The notes under the pieces are model-generated. The model was not told where the DNA came from. It saw only the letters and a list, made by a program, of their open reading frames with translations, and made no database searches. From Aedes albopictus (Eukaryota > Arthropoda > Insecta > Diptera > Culicidae), in NCBI RefSeq assembly GCF_035046485.1, contig NC_085138.1, positions 21,678,440 through 21,742,439 on the forward strand: a stretch of DNA of 64,000 bases, written 5' to 3'. Below, in pieces: positions 33,998 through 46,063 of the stretch. A program made the position numbers and the translations under genes. The stretch's first letter is position 1, and each line of letters opens with the position of its first letter.

Positions 33998-34589
33998 TTT
34001 CCCAAATGGAGGAGAACGTGCCTCTGGAGCCGACCTACTGATACCGGATACTGATAGCATAGCAACTACGGACGGTCAACCAAGCTCAATCTCAAACTAT
34101 TTTGAGCAAATTTTAACGTTCAAGTTGAAAATTTAACGAACAAGTTGGTTGCATTCTGCAAAGGCAAAAACGCAGATTTCTAGCCCAAATTGTCTTATTC
34201 AGTTTTGGCATAACCTGGTTGTTGTTTTTTTTTTTTGGCAGGTTTGAACTTAAAATTAATGAGAAAACTGCATTTTTAATTGTTGAACATGCACCAATTT
34301 GATTTGTTCCTTAAATGAGCGCATTATCCAACCTTTGCGTCTTATATAAACGTGATCTTTTATTCACACCGTATCGAAAAAGGTTGAAAATTATTCATTA
34401 ATTGGCTTCTTTAGAGGTATCTCGATTTCATCATTTTTGGTGCCCGGGAACTATTTTTAAAATACATTTAAAGTTTGTATGGTTTTTTTTGTTCGGAGCG
34501 AACTGTCATTTTATCGATTGAACTGTCATTAGGATCCACGGAAATTAAAACTGTTTTGTTTTAACCCTTTAACGCTCACGACGTCTGTA

Positions 34590-35189
34590 CAGTATGCGGC
34601 AGGAAAAAATGCGAAAGTGTTTTTCAACTTCAAACCTCATTTTCGTCCATTTGACTTTATCCATTCTATGTTTCAACGTTCCATGATCTCTAATAGACTA
34701 ATTTTCTTGAAAGTTATTTTAAAAAAAATCCATTTAAGTCACAAACCTTTACAAGACGGAGCCTGGAACTGAAGACAATTAGATTTTTCAAACCACTGAA
34801 AAGTACACAGGTCGCTAAATTTCATATCTGATAAAATACATTTTTTAATTTTCTCTACAATATCATAATACTGTATATATGTACTTATTTCATCTAGTAT
34901 GTAAAACTACATGGCTCTGGATTAGTATAGCCTGGTTTTTTCATCGAATCAAAGCAAATTTTGTTACTATTTTAGTCATTTTGTCTTATGACCATTGGGC
35001 GCGCAGTTTATTGATACCCGCTTTTCAGGCTTACATTGTTAAAAATCCAAATTTTTATTTTTATATTGTAGTGCTAGAATACATACAGACATTGACTGAT
35101 ACACTGTCATGAAAAAATAGTCATATATGCCCCATATTTAGCGTGTGATAGCGTCTTGAAGTTTTCGCATTTTCTCCTGCCGCACCCTG
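34590..35189. mobile_element. 600-bp TIR element with TA duplication
   Basis: The left end CAGTATGCGGCAGGAAAAAA and the inverted right end CAGGGTGCGGCAGGAGAAAA are similar and continue through ATGCGAAA. TA flanks both ends (34588-34589, 35190-35191), which fits a Tc1/mariner-type non-autonomous element. The interior is AT-rich with no transposase frame. Confidence 0.6.
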
Positions 35190-36520
35190 TAGAGCACCAT
35201 CACTTTTTGGCGGATCCGACCTAAACCAGTTTACTTCGATATGTTATAAAAGCGTTTGGGAATAGATTATAAGCTTATTACAGTACTTGAACACTCTAAT
35301 TATTGGTTCAATAGTGAAACCAGCGCAAACTAAATATTGCAGATTATCCGACTTACAAACCGTCAAATTTAGTCGGACCAAGTCGAAGTGAGTACACTAA
35401 GAAAATCGTAACCACCAAAAAACTAAAATTAACTACTGACTCTTCCAGAAACATAACATGATAATTTCACGTTATGCAAAACCAATCTTGATGAAAGTTA
35501 AATTATAGCAATGTAACATTATTTTGAAAATTGATCATTAAACTATTTTAGAACCCTTGAAAAAGATCCCAAACGAATCGAAACGTCTGGCTGGAAAGAT
35601 TTAATCAACTCGTTTTTAATTCCCACCAAGACTGCTAAGCCATCTCCCAAAAGTCTATTGATAAACCATTAAAAACTTTTTTTTACGATTTCGATAAATT
35701 AAAGTGATTTCTAACAACTTTTATTCGAGCATTTATCAGCATTCAAAACTTTGAAAGAAGTCATGGACGGGAAGGGGTTAGTTAACTAGGGGTAATGGTT
35801 AATAGTTATCCTTTGTAAAATGTGTTCGCGTGTCTGGATTGCTGATACAAACTTTACTTGCCCTCTAACGGGTAAACAATAAATTACTAAACATCGGTTG
35901 ATTCTATTCTACCTAGAATAATGGGAGCAGATCAATGAGATCAATGTAATCACCTTGCTTCATTATCAGTAAACTAGCTTTTTTACTGCTAATTTGACAC
36001 ATTTGAGCCTGACTACTTGGAAACACAATGCGAAAAATGTGATTGAAAACTAATGCAAAGTGGACGGCACACAATCTGGCCAAAGAACGTCTAAAAATCA
36101 CGTCAAGGCATACGGAAAATTTATATGTCTCATACAACCCATTCAAAAAATGTGACTTAGGGGGAGAGACTTGTAAGTGGATAAATTTTGCCTGACGTAA
36201 TCTAAGAATGTTCCCTCACAAACGTTATTTTTCTCTGCAATCGAACATCTTCTCTGTCATTATCCCATTTTTTGCCTGATATTGATTGTCTACCCACAAC
36301 GTGTAGCACGATATTATGCATAGTATCCATGCGGGTAGAAACTGGTGATAAATGCAGGACTTGAACATGCTTCAATTTGTTCATATATCGATTTCCTATA
36401 CGATATATGATACCTGATCTTTAGTCGAAGAGAATACCACGGGTAGCAACATCTTCTTCCCTTTTGCTACTCAACGAACCAAGCTCAGTTTTTCTACCGC
36501 CCCAGCCACTATCGAACAAC

Positions 36521-36910
36521 ATGGAGCAACAGAGTACTACTTTCTTCGAACGAACCGCTCTTCATCGGCGACCGATTCGTCTGAAAAAGCATCACCCAGG
36601 ATATCCATCGAGGTTGCAAATGCTGAGCTCACTTCACCGGAGAAGCAGCAGACTGTCGAAAAAATCAGCGGAACTGCCACCGTCGAATTTGTGCGACAGT
36701 TCATCCCCAGCCAGCAACGATAGGAAACCTCTTACCCATGGGAAATCACCTCACATGAAGCGACGGCAATCGCTACGGAAGTTCCGACGGAATGGTTCCA
36801 CCCGAACGAGCTCCTCGAGGACCGTGAAAAGCCGAATGACTAAATTTGTTTCCCGGGTGTTCCAGCTGAAGCCATTGAAAAAGGCGTCGTATTCAAGGTT
36901 GACAAATTGA
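36521..36910 (+). CDS. Unrecognised small basic Ser/Arg-rich protein, copy 2
   Basis: The 129-residue frame has the same length and start context (GAACAACATGG) as copy 1. Changes relative to copy 1 are S to P in the SAELSP region, D to N, A to T, V to L and A to S; all other differences are silent. The basic clusters (KRRQSLRKFRR, SSRTVKSRMTK) are unchanged. A poly(A) signal AATAAA follows near 37008. No domain is recognised; the location is probably nuclear if the charge is a guide. Confidence 0.7.
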   Translation: MEQQSTTFFERTALHRRPIRLKKHHPGYPSRLQMLSSLHRRSSRLSKKSAELPPSNLCDSSSPASNDRKPLTHGKSPHMKRRQSLRKFRRNGSTRTSSSRTVKSRMTKFVSRVFQLKPLKKASYSRLTN

Positions 36911-37507
36911 AGCTACATATTTGAATCTGATGAGATTTTTTTATTGAATTTAAGTGCATGTGTGCAATGGAAGTTGAATTAACATTAATAACATATGAAA
37001 GTAGAATAAAGGGTTGAAAATAAGAATGTCTATATGTTCGTTTAAATCACAATCCATAAAATTTAAGAATGTCGAATGAAGAGGATATTTCAGTAGTACT
37101 TTAGAGTATTTTTCTCTATCTGGATCTGGAAGTACTCATGAAACTAGGCTTCGTTCCAGTAGAACAGTAGATCAACCTTCTAATCAGTAATAAAGAAATT
37201 GAACTAAGCCCACTACGACGCTGTGTTATTTTGCAAATATCGAGGCATAGAAAATTTCGCAAAATTCAATTTGCTTATTTTGCGGTTGATATTGATGATC
37301 TTCAAAGATAATAGGTACAAGGATTTCGAATACGTTTTTGACGGTAAACTTCCCAAACGTATCAAAATTGCGACGCTGCGCCACTGTATTATGATTATCT
37401 TACTAGGATTAATAAATTACGCTAGGAATTATATGCTTTTATCGTAAGCCCCCCGTATAGAATCAACACTTACTTGATCTAGCTAGACACACCGATCGAT
37501 GGCATGT

Positions 37508-39377
37508 TCACTTGGGAACCTTGATGCTGAGGTACATCTTCCCTTGGATCGTCTGCTTGACCGGGTTGATCTTCTTCAGAATGGCCGTCATCGTTTCCAC
37601 TAGTTTCTCGCTCGAAACGCCAGTTTTCTTGTTCTTGAACTTGGTCAACAGTTCCGTGGTGGTCATCGGCTTACGCATCAGGTAGCGCCGAACGGCTTCC
37701 TCGGTGATGCCGTAGTCACTAAAAGAAAGTGGATTAGTGGTGGAATCATTCGAGTTTACAGATGATGGATGAACCCTACAAGACGACACTACGATATCCC
37801 CATTTATACTCACTCTCTACTGTTGGAGCTCACGAGCCCGGTGAAAGTCGGCGGCAGCGACGGAGTCGAGTCCATTTTGGCCTTCTTGGCTGGCGTCGAC
37901 ACCGGACTGTTGCTGTTGTCCGACCCGGTGAAATCCGCCATCGGCATGTTAGAACCGGCCAGCTTGCGTTTGTTGCCCTCCAGCTGCGACATACTCGGAG
38001 AAGCGGAGCGAGAATTGTTAGCGCTGGACAGGTTCGATGCGATGCCTTCCTTATCCTTTTTGTGCTTTTTCTTCTGCTTGGAATTGCTGTTGTCCCCGTC
38101 GGAATCGGAACTGTCCGAACTGGAACCGCTGGACGAATCTTTCTTATCGTTTTCCGGCTTTTTCTTCTTCTTTTTGTCCTTCTTCTTTTTCTTTGATTCC
38201 TTGGTATCCTTTTCCTTAGTTTCTTTTTCTTTGTCCTTTGTTTTGCCGTTCTTCTCTTCGTCTTTTTTGTTCTCGTCTTCGTCCGATTTCTTTTCCTCGT
38301 CTTCTGAGTCTTCGTCCGATGTCAACAATTTCCGCAAGGCATCTTCCTCAGCTACTGACTGAAGTTCCTTGTTTACCTTGGCCTCCGGTTCCGACTCGCT
38401 TTCGGAAGAATCCGAAATGTAGTCCAATTCCCGGCCTTCCTCATCTCCATCGTCCGATTCCTCAAAGGCTTCCTCATCGACGTCTCGTTTCTTCTTTTTC
38501 TTATCGGCCAACGCCTTCTTATTCTTGGCTTTCTTGTCCGCCTCATCGTCGCTGTCCTTCTCCTTGGTCTTCCCTTCGCCGTCATCATCGTCGTCGGAAC
38601 TCATCTCATCCGAATCGATCCACTCGTCCATGTCGCTAATCTTCAGATCCTTGGCCTTACCAACTCCACCCTTCTTTCCCTTCGTCTCCTCCAAATCCTC
38701 TGGAATATCATCATCCTTCTTCATGCGCTTCTTCAACATCAACGAGAAATAGTTGATCGTCCTTTTCCTCCGGCCAAACTCCAGTTCCGCTTCCTCCGCC
38801 GATAGGGCCTTGTACCGCTGGATCGGCTGGAAATTGTACCACTCGTTCAACGGGTACGCCTCAATCGCCCCGTCCGGCGCATGAGTAAACACATAGAACG
38901 ACGCATTCTCACCTACTCCGCCTTCCCGAATCCCCCGGAACTTCTTCCCGTCCTTCTTTCCGCCAGCCTTCAGAATCCAAGGCTGCGCATCCGGCCGATA
39001 CTTCTTCGCAATGATCCCGTACCGCTTCCGGCGGGCCTCCTCCCTCAGATCCCGGTTAAACTCCGACCCGGCCCCAAACTTGGGCATGTCCTCGTCCAGA
39101 CCCTTAAACTCCTTCAGGTTGTTCTCCCGTTCCATCTTGACCGTGCGCCACTGCGTAAAGTCCACATTCAACGTGGCATTGTAGCGCATAACGTGGTACT
39201 TCTTCTTGAGGTTTTTCGGCACCCGGATGCTGAATTCCTGCACTGACACCGGCGGCCCCGCCGATGGTCCTGCGCCACCACCACTTCCGGATGGTTGGTT
39301 CTACAACAGATTCGAAAGGCTCATACAAAACATTCCGTTGATAAAAATGTAAACATACTCACCGAAGGACCACTCAT
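37508..39377 (-). CDS. TfIIFalpha: TFIIF subunit alpha (RAP74), copy 2, three exons
   Basis: Exons are 39363-39377, 37814-39300 and 37508-37718; introns are 62 and 95 bases with GTGAGT donors and TGTAG/TTTAG acceptors. Exon lengths are identical to copy 1 (15, 1487 and 211 bases; 570 residues). I find only two amino-acid differences: H to Q in the SNSKHKKKHKK stretch and F to V four residues from the end (IKVPK). About forty silent differences were counted by eye. Dimerisation domain, charged linker and winged helix are all complete. Nothing in the sequence marks either copy as a pseudogene. Confidence 0.95.
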
Positions 39378-39687
39378 TTCACCCGCTTGTCAATGTTCGC
39401 TGGTTTCTCAGTACGGGACTCTAGTTTCAAGCACTAGCAAATCACCAAAAACGGGAAAAAACCTAAACAAATTTCACTTTTTTCAGCAATGGTGGCGGAA
39501 TGCGCTGCTGCTCTGCTAAACTGTTGCTGATTTGCCAACCACTCGGTCCGGTTCCGCGACGAACTACGAACCAAAGGATGAAAACGAAACATGAAAAAAT
39601 GACAGCTCAAACAAAACATCGCATACCCATCATCAGAACAACATCGAAAGGGTTTGGTTAGGATTGGCATACAGTAGGATTGACATA

Positions 39688-40035
39688 CGATACAGGCAAA
39701 CTCGGAACCCACGAACAACCAAAACCAAATGAGCATAAATAACATCACAGAGAACAGACATCCAGGCTAGAACAAATTTAATTCGAAAAGTTGTGTAAGG
39801 ATTTGAATCTTTACTTGAGTAAGGTTGCAAACCAATACACGATGACAGCACTAACGCCACCAAACACCATATTGCCACAGTCAGTGGTGAATTGAATCAT
39901 TTCAAGCGGTGAATTAAATTAGTATGGGAAATTAACCGATTGCAGCGCCACGCTGTTGCCACTTGTGTTGCCGATTTCAAATGGCCGTTAAATTCCTTAC
40001 ACAGTTTCGGAACTGGACTTGGATGTCTGTTCTCT
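39688..40035. other. No gene recognised
   Basis: This unique-looking flank of the duplicated block has no frames or repeats I can support. Confidence 0.35.
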
Positions 40036-40222
40036 GTGCACGCTCGCGTCAGAATACCCATTTTTTCATTGCTATCTCTGTCGCTCTTCAAGAGGCTCCA
40101 TTTAAAAATACCCATTTATAAGTTGGGCCGCCCAACTTCAAAATGGGTATTTTTAAATGGAGCCTCTTGAAGAGCGACAGAGATGGCAATGAAAAAATGG
40201 GTATTCTGTCAGGAGCGTGTGA
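40036..40222. mobile_element. Foldback/hairpin element
   Basis: The core 40050-40208 is two arms of about 68 bases that are near-perfect reverse complements (CAGAATACCCATTTTTTCAT, TCTTCAAGAGGCTCCATTTA) around a short centre with TTGGGC/GCCCAA. Less perfect pairing (CACGCTC) extends the arms outward. No TSD was fixed. Confidence 0.8.
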
Positions 40223-40298
40223 TAATATTATGTTTCCAGTCCAAAACCGAATTAGTGACATTTTTTCTTTTACTTGCGCTGCTTTTGCCTTGCGTTAA

Positions 40299-40520
40299 GG
40301 AGAAACTTCAGAGAATATGGCTGCCACAATGGCCGACTTGGACCCCTACTCACGTTTTCAAGAGCACCAATCTTAAAAATTCGTAAACAAATGCGCTCGA
40401 TTTAAGAAAGTGAGCAAAGCCAGAATAAACAAGTGCGGCTTGGTTTGATGCTTTGTTCGTCAGATTTGTGCCTCTAAAGTTTGTATGAAAAACTGCAATG
40501 GCATTTCTTGATGTTTCACC
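40299..40520. mobile_element. 222-bp element with TTAA target duplication
   Basis: TTAA flanks it at 40295-40298 and 40521-40524. Ends GGAGAAACTTC and the inverted GGTGAAACATC form short TIRs. Removing it restores the arm as GCGTTAAACACAATGTCGG, which matches the related hairpin (GCGTTAAACATAACGTCGG). TTAA insertion suggests a piggyBac- or Kolobok-type source. A relative without clear ends is at 1561-1735. Confidence 0.7.
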
Positions 40521-40587
40521 TTAAACACAATGTCGGAAGTGGGGCGCTGTATTGTACACCTGGTATTCTATACAGCGCCCCACTTCC

Positions 40588-40850
40588 TGTGGGTCTGGGA
40601 GGATACTCCGACGCAACGGAACAACGTGGTTGGCGAAAGATAGCGGACAGAACTTCGGATAAAATACCGGACAAGTATCCAAAACACGCGCGGTCACGGT
40701 TAACAACTTTTATTGATTGATCTCAAAGGTAAACATTATTAAGGAGGCTATAAAAGAGGTGCACGCAAGATGCGCACTAAAGAGGCACGCACTAAAAAGG
40801 CGCGCCGTCGGTAAATGTTTAGAGGGTGGACCGTCGCTCAATTCTCAATA
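40588..40850 (-). repeat. Copia 3' LTR
   Basis: It is the left LTR in window coordinates, downstream of pol. Its sense start is TATTGAGAATTG and its end is GACCCACA. The canonical TG start is TA in both LTRs. Next to it at 40851-40859 the sense strand is GAGGAGGAG, a polypurine tract. Confidence 0.9.
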
Positions 40851-40871
40851 CTCCTCCTCGACGGTAAGCCC

Positions 40872-43800
40872 TCAGACTCCTCCTAGTCCCAGCAACTCTG
40901 CCAGTTCACGATGCTTAACCGCCCCGAGCGGTTTATTGATTGATTGATTTGTCTTTATTAGAGAGACTTTCAGCCCTTGGCTGGTTCGTCTCTTCCCGAG
41001 CGGTTTAGTCAAGATGTCTGCCTTCATGGTTTCTGTTGGACAGTACCGCAACTGCACCAGTCGCCGCTCGCAGAGGTCCCGGACGAAGCATTGCTTCGTT
41101 TCAATGTGCTTGCTCCTCTTACTGGTACGCTCGGAAGTCACGAAACTCAAGCACCCCTGATTATCCTCGTAGACGACTGTAGCTTCATCCACATTTTCAC
41201 CGAGATCTGCCAACAGACGCCGCATCCAGAGTACTTCTTGGCATGTCTCGCCGAGTGCCACGTATTCGGCTTCCATTGTTGAAAGGCTGACACAGTTCTG
41301 GCGCCTGCTGGTCCACGATACCAATCCTCCAGCGTAGAACACCACGAAACCGGTCATCGATTTCCGTGTTTGGGCATCACCGGCCCAATCAGCGTCCGAA
41401 AAAGCCTCCAGTACGTTGCCCTTTCCGTCGCCGAGTCTTAGCTTCCAGTCCATAGTCCCTTTTAGAAAACGGACCACCCGTTTTGCAGCCGTCCAGTCTT
41501 GGTCGTTTGGCTTGCTCAACTTGCGGCCCAAGATGGAAGCACTCGTAGCTATGTCAGGACGTCCACAAGTCGCCACGTACATCAACGCACCGACAATGCT
41601 ACGGTACATCGTGCCGTCTTCCATAGGCTCGCTCTCCGAACGGTCCTTCAAGTATCCCTGGTCCATAGGTGTCTTGGCCGGCTATGCCTGTTCGAATCCC
41701 AGCCGCGCAATGAGTTTTTCGATATACGCTTTTAGACTCAGACTGTAGATACCATCCGCACCACGCTCAATTTCCATTCCCAAAAAGAACTTCACTTCAC
41801 CCAGCCAGTTGATTTCGAAGTGTCGCTTCATCTGATCGAATATCCGGAAAATTTCTTCTTCATCCGCGCAGCCAACAAGGAAGTCGTCGACGTACACGAT
41901 CAAATAGGTCTTCTTCCCATTCCGGTCAGCAACAAACAAGCAGGGATCCGCTGTGCTTGACTTGAACCCCAAGCTCCTCAACACTTCAGTCAACTTCCGG
42001 TTCCAGCATCTCGCGCTTTGCTTCAAACCGTAGATGCTGCGACGCAGGCGGCACACTTTCTCCTCCTGTCCTGGAACTGCATAACCTGGTGGCTGACGCA
42101 TATACAGTTCCTCGTCGATGTCGCCATAGAGGTAGGCTGTTTTGACATCCAGGTGAATCAAACGCAACCCGTTCCTCCCAGCCAGCGCCAGCAACGTCCG
42201 CAACGTGGCATGTCGGGTAACAGGGGCAAACACTTCCTCAAAGTCCAAGCCGTGTTGCTGCCTGTATCCCTGCGCCACAATCCGTGCCTTGAACCTTACA
42301 ACTTCGCCCGCTTCATTGCACTTTGCTTTGTATACCCAGCGGCTACCGATCAGTTTCTTCCCTTTAGGCAGGTCACACAGCTCCCAAGTACCGTTTTGCG
42401 TGTGCGACTGGAGTTCGTCCTCCATCGCACGCTTCCACGACTCACTTTCAGGACACTTCACCGCCTCGCTGTAGCTCACTGGTTCAGCCATCAACTGCGT
42501 AGCCACTCCAACTACGAAGTCGGAATAGCGCCCGGGCAACTTTCCTCGATTCCGTCTCGTCGTCTGCCTGCCCGCCGAAACGCTATCCGCATCAACGTCA
42601 TTGTTCGGTTCACTTTTAATGTCAAGAGGATCGTCCATCAAATAAGAATCACTCACGTCAAAATAATGTTCAGTTTCACTTTGTTCACTCTCCGACTTAT
42701 CAGAACACTCATTTTCTTCAGCCTCTTCATCGCTCTGCATCGGCTCCGCTTCCTCGTCCGCTTCAGCATTTGGTCCTGCACTACGCTTCGGAATTTCGTC
42801 CGGAATCCACTGGAACTCGTCCTTGACGGGATCGCAGCGCGCCTTCTCCGGAGACGCAACTTCGCTGTCCGTTTCCATGAATTTCGCGTCACGGCTCACC
42901 GTAACCTTCTCCGTAGCCAGATCCACAAACCGATAGGCCTTATGCTGCTCCGAGTACCCGATGAAAGTGAGCTTCTGCGCCTTACTGTCGAACTTCTTTC
43001 GTTTCACGTCGGGAATGTGCACCCACGCCTTGCAACCATACACCTTCAGATGATCCAAGTTGGGTTTCCGGCCGAACCACTTTTCGAAGGGGGTGACATC
43101 CACTGAGCGCGAAGGCAGCCGATTCTGCAAGTATGCAGCTGTCAGCGTCGCTTCTCCCCAGAACTTTTTGTCCAGCCCCGCGTCCAGGAGCATCGTTCGA
43201 GCCATCTCTTGAAGATATCTGTTACGCCGTTCGGCTACGCCGTTCTGTTGGGGCGTATACGCGGTGGTAAACTGCGCGCGAATCCCCTCCTTCGCAAAGA
43301 AACTCCGCAGCTTGTCATTCGCATACTCCCCGCCACCGTCGGATCGAATGACGCGTGGCTTCCTGCCGAACCGATTCTCCACGTAACGCACATACTCCAC
43401 AATCTTGTCTGCGGCCTCAGATTTCTTCGACAGCAAGTACACAACGCAATATCGACTGTAGTCGTCAATAAGCGTCATGAGATATCTGTTCCCGCTCGGT
43501 GTTGGCGTTTCCATTGGCCCACACAGGTCTGTATGGACCAAATCCAGGATCTGTGTTGATTTCCGCTCCGCTTTCTTCGGGATCGGTGTGCGCGACAGCT
43601 TGCCTTCCAGGCACGCTTCGCACGTCAGTCGAATACCACAGTCCTTAACCTCAAACCCAACGGCCAGCTTATCCTTGGAAATTTTATCCACAACGGAAGG
43701 GTCCCTATGACCGAATCGGCGGTGCCACCGATGTTGGCAAAAATCATTGTGGTGCTTACCTGTAGCTTCAGCGTGCATAACCGTCTCGACGATCTTCAGC

Positions 43801-44948
43801 TGGTACAAACTTCCCGAACGGACTCCCTTGGCGACGACCTTACCGTCACCATCGCAGATGTTGCAGCAGTTGTCCTTGCAAACCACCGTTAATCCTTTGG
43901 AGGCCAACTTCGTCACAGAAAGCAATCCACAGTTCAGTGACGGCACGTAGAGGACATTCGTGAGCGTGATCTCCACCGTGCCACCACATCCATCGACACC
44001 GTACACCTTACCTTCGCCGCAACCGGCCGACTTCACAGCAGTCCCGTCTGCCAGGAACACATCAGGAGCGCTTGACTCGTCCAACGTTGCAAAAAACTGC
44101 CTGTCGCTGGTCATATGACTGCTAGCGCCGCTGTCAATTATCCACTTGCTGCGGTGGTTCGATCCGACCATAAACAGCACCGCGCTGCTCACCTGCTTCG
44201 CCTTCGGGGTTTCGCTCTTCTGGCCTTCACCGCTGTCTTGTTTCTGCCGCGCCTGGAACAGTCGGCAGTTCCGACGCAAGTGCCCTTTCTTTTTGCAGAA
44301 AAAGCACGTCTTCTCCGAAACAGCAGTAGAACTCGTTTTCACCCCCGCTTTCATGGCCTTGTCACTCGATGATCCACCGGAACGACCCTTACGCCGCTCG
44401 TATTCATCCAGTAGCTTTGATTTTACGAGCTGCAGCGTCAGATCCGCGTCGGGGCGACTCTCTAACGCGGTCACCAGGCTGCTATATGAATCCGGCAAAC
44501 TTCGCAGGATCATAGCTACCTTCAGGGATTCCTCCAGGGCTTGACCGGCATTCTGCAACCTCTCGAAGAGCTCTTCCACGTCAAATAAGTGGCTTTCCAA
44601 GTCGCCGCCTTCGAGCAGGTTTACGTTGCAAAGTTTCTTCAGGAGGGAAACTCTTGACGTCACGGTGACCTTCTCATGGTACGTTCTCAGCTGCTCCCAA
44701 AAGTCCATGGCAGTAGCAGCAGTCTTCACGAGGCTGTACTGATTTTCATCAATGCACAGCCCCATGGTAGCGCGGGCCTTCCTGTCGTCCTTGTCCCACT
44801 GTGCCGCGGCGGCGGCTTGCATGGGTTCGGGCTTCGGCGTTCCGACGACGTACCATAATTCCTCGCGGGTCAACATCATCTCCATTCTGAACTTCCAAGA
44901 AGCCCAGTTCTGGTTGTTCAGCTTGGTGAATTTGTTGATCGCCTCCAT
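40872..44948 (-). CDS. Copia Gag-Pol polyprotein with one in-frame stop
   Basis: The start is the ATG at 44948 (MEAINKFTKLNNQNWASWKF). Domains in order: Gag (about 1-220); zinc knuckle CFFCKKKGHLRRNC (about 238); aspartic protease WIIDSGASSHMT (about 290); integrase zinc region HRRFGHRD and core with DLCGPMETPTP, RSDGGGEY and TPQQNGVAERRNR (about 430-640); RT with FKARIVAQGYRQQ, HLDVKTAYLYGD and the catalytic YVDD box (about 870-1080); RNase H with SDADWAGD, STMEAEYVAL and EDNQGCLSF (about 1190-1320). A TAG at 41682-41684 falls between RT and RNase H. The last 40 residues include 24 added in frame by a small insertion at 40936-40994. It produces the element's particle and replication enzymes; this copy would need readthrough for RNase H. 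Confidence 0.9.
40936..40994 (-). mobile_element. 59-bp LINE/SINE 3' tail inserted in Copia pol, with 13-bp TSD
   Basis: CCCGAGCGGTTTA is present at 40923-40935 and 40995-41007. On the minus strand the insert reads GAAGAGACGAACCAGCCAAG, continues with GGGCTGAAAGTCTCTCTAAT and ends AAATCAATCAATCAA. The same tail, shorter, is at 52251-52297. It is a heavily 5'-truncated retroelement. Insert plus duplication is 72 bases, so the Copia frame stays open. Confidence 0.85.
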
Positions 44949-44992
44949 CCTCCTGTGTACACACACGAACACGCACTGACACCACCGACGAA

Positions 44993-45971
44993 CTGACGTG
45001 ACTCTCGAGCTCGGCACATGACCGAAGTAATAAATCGATCAATTCAAAGGCCAGTGGTCGCAAATGTCAAACTGAAAGTGACGCTTGTCAAAATGACGAC
45101 GCCTATGCAAGCGTCGTCTTGTTCGAATTTGTAAACAAGAACACGTGATGTGATAGCTGGTCATGTGAGTCTGCGACTTGGTCGGCACTCGGAATGTAAC
45201 ATTTTACGGTTTACTAATGCATTTGAGTGTAAAAATAGAGAAAGTTATGTTCAGTCGTAGTTAAATGATACTATTATTAGTAGCTATTACCATCTGCATG
45301 CTATACTTTTCTCACCCACCGGATTCAACGGACGTCGCGACGACAACGTACGTTGCTGCTGCTCTTGTTACCGCTTCGATATCGAGTGCTCAGCCGTCCA
45401 CTATTTCATGTTTTGTACAGAAGAATCTCACAAAATTAAGCCCTTATTCGTTCAAGGAATAGAAAATATTGCATCAGGAACAATTACTTTGGATATTATC
45501 GAGGATATTATGATGAAATGATAATGTTGGTATTGACATAAAATTAGCCGAATAGCAACAAAACGAGGAAGGGAGCGCTCACGAGGGCGACGCCGACGAC
45601 GCCACGAAATGTAAACATGCACTCTTAAACAAATCCAAAAAAGAGTGAAAATCTGTGTGATAATTTAGTGTTCAGCACTTACAAAAAAGCTACATTTACA
45701 ATAGAATTAATTGATTTTGTTTTTTTTTTGACAAACATGAGGAGTATTTGTACTTATAGTCATTTTAAAGAGCATCGTTCGACGTAGGAAAATCTTCCCA
45801 TTTCAACACATGTATGTGCGATATTATTTAAGAGTGCTCGATGTTGTTCGGTCAATATAGTTCTGAACTAAAATCAACAGATGGCGATAGTGTTTCAACG
45901 GTTTTTAATTTAAACTTTTGGACGCGCATTCCACGGCGCATTGCACTAGCCACCACGTCAGTTTGTCGGTG
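44993..45971. mobile_element. 979-bp TIR element in the Copia leader, 7-bp TSD
   Basis: CTGACAC flanks it at 44986-44992 and 45972-45978. The left end CACCGACGAACTGACGTG and the inverted right end CACCGACAAACTGACGTG differ at one base. It belongs with the 265-bp element at 29544-29808. It sits 45 bases upstream of the gag start codon. The interior has no clear transposase. Confidence 0.85.
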
Positions 45972-46063
45972 CTGACACGTTCCGCGGCAAAACTTTGCCG
46001 AACCGATCGAACACTTTTTCGCGTTTTAACCGTACCGAAATCACTACTTCCGCGCAACCTCCA

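Larger units (their letters stand above)
35300..39687. repeat. Segmental duplication, copy 2 (4.39 kb)
   Basis: It pairs with 17245-21634 in the same orientation. By eye the first kilobase differs at about 1% of sites, the basic-protein gene at about 5% and TFIIF-alpha coding at about 2-3%. Both genes keep complete frames and splice sites. Flanking sequence is unrelated to that of copy 1. Confidence 0.9.

Noticed and set aside
42018..43106. A 362-codon plus-strand frame
   Set aside because: It is an antisense shadow of Copia integrase and RT.
44993..45971. Part of the Copia leader proper, including a small plus-strand frame at 45265-45462
   Set aside because: The 7-bp duplication and TIRs show this is a separate insertion; the frame lacks any recognised domain.
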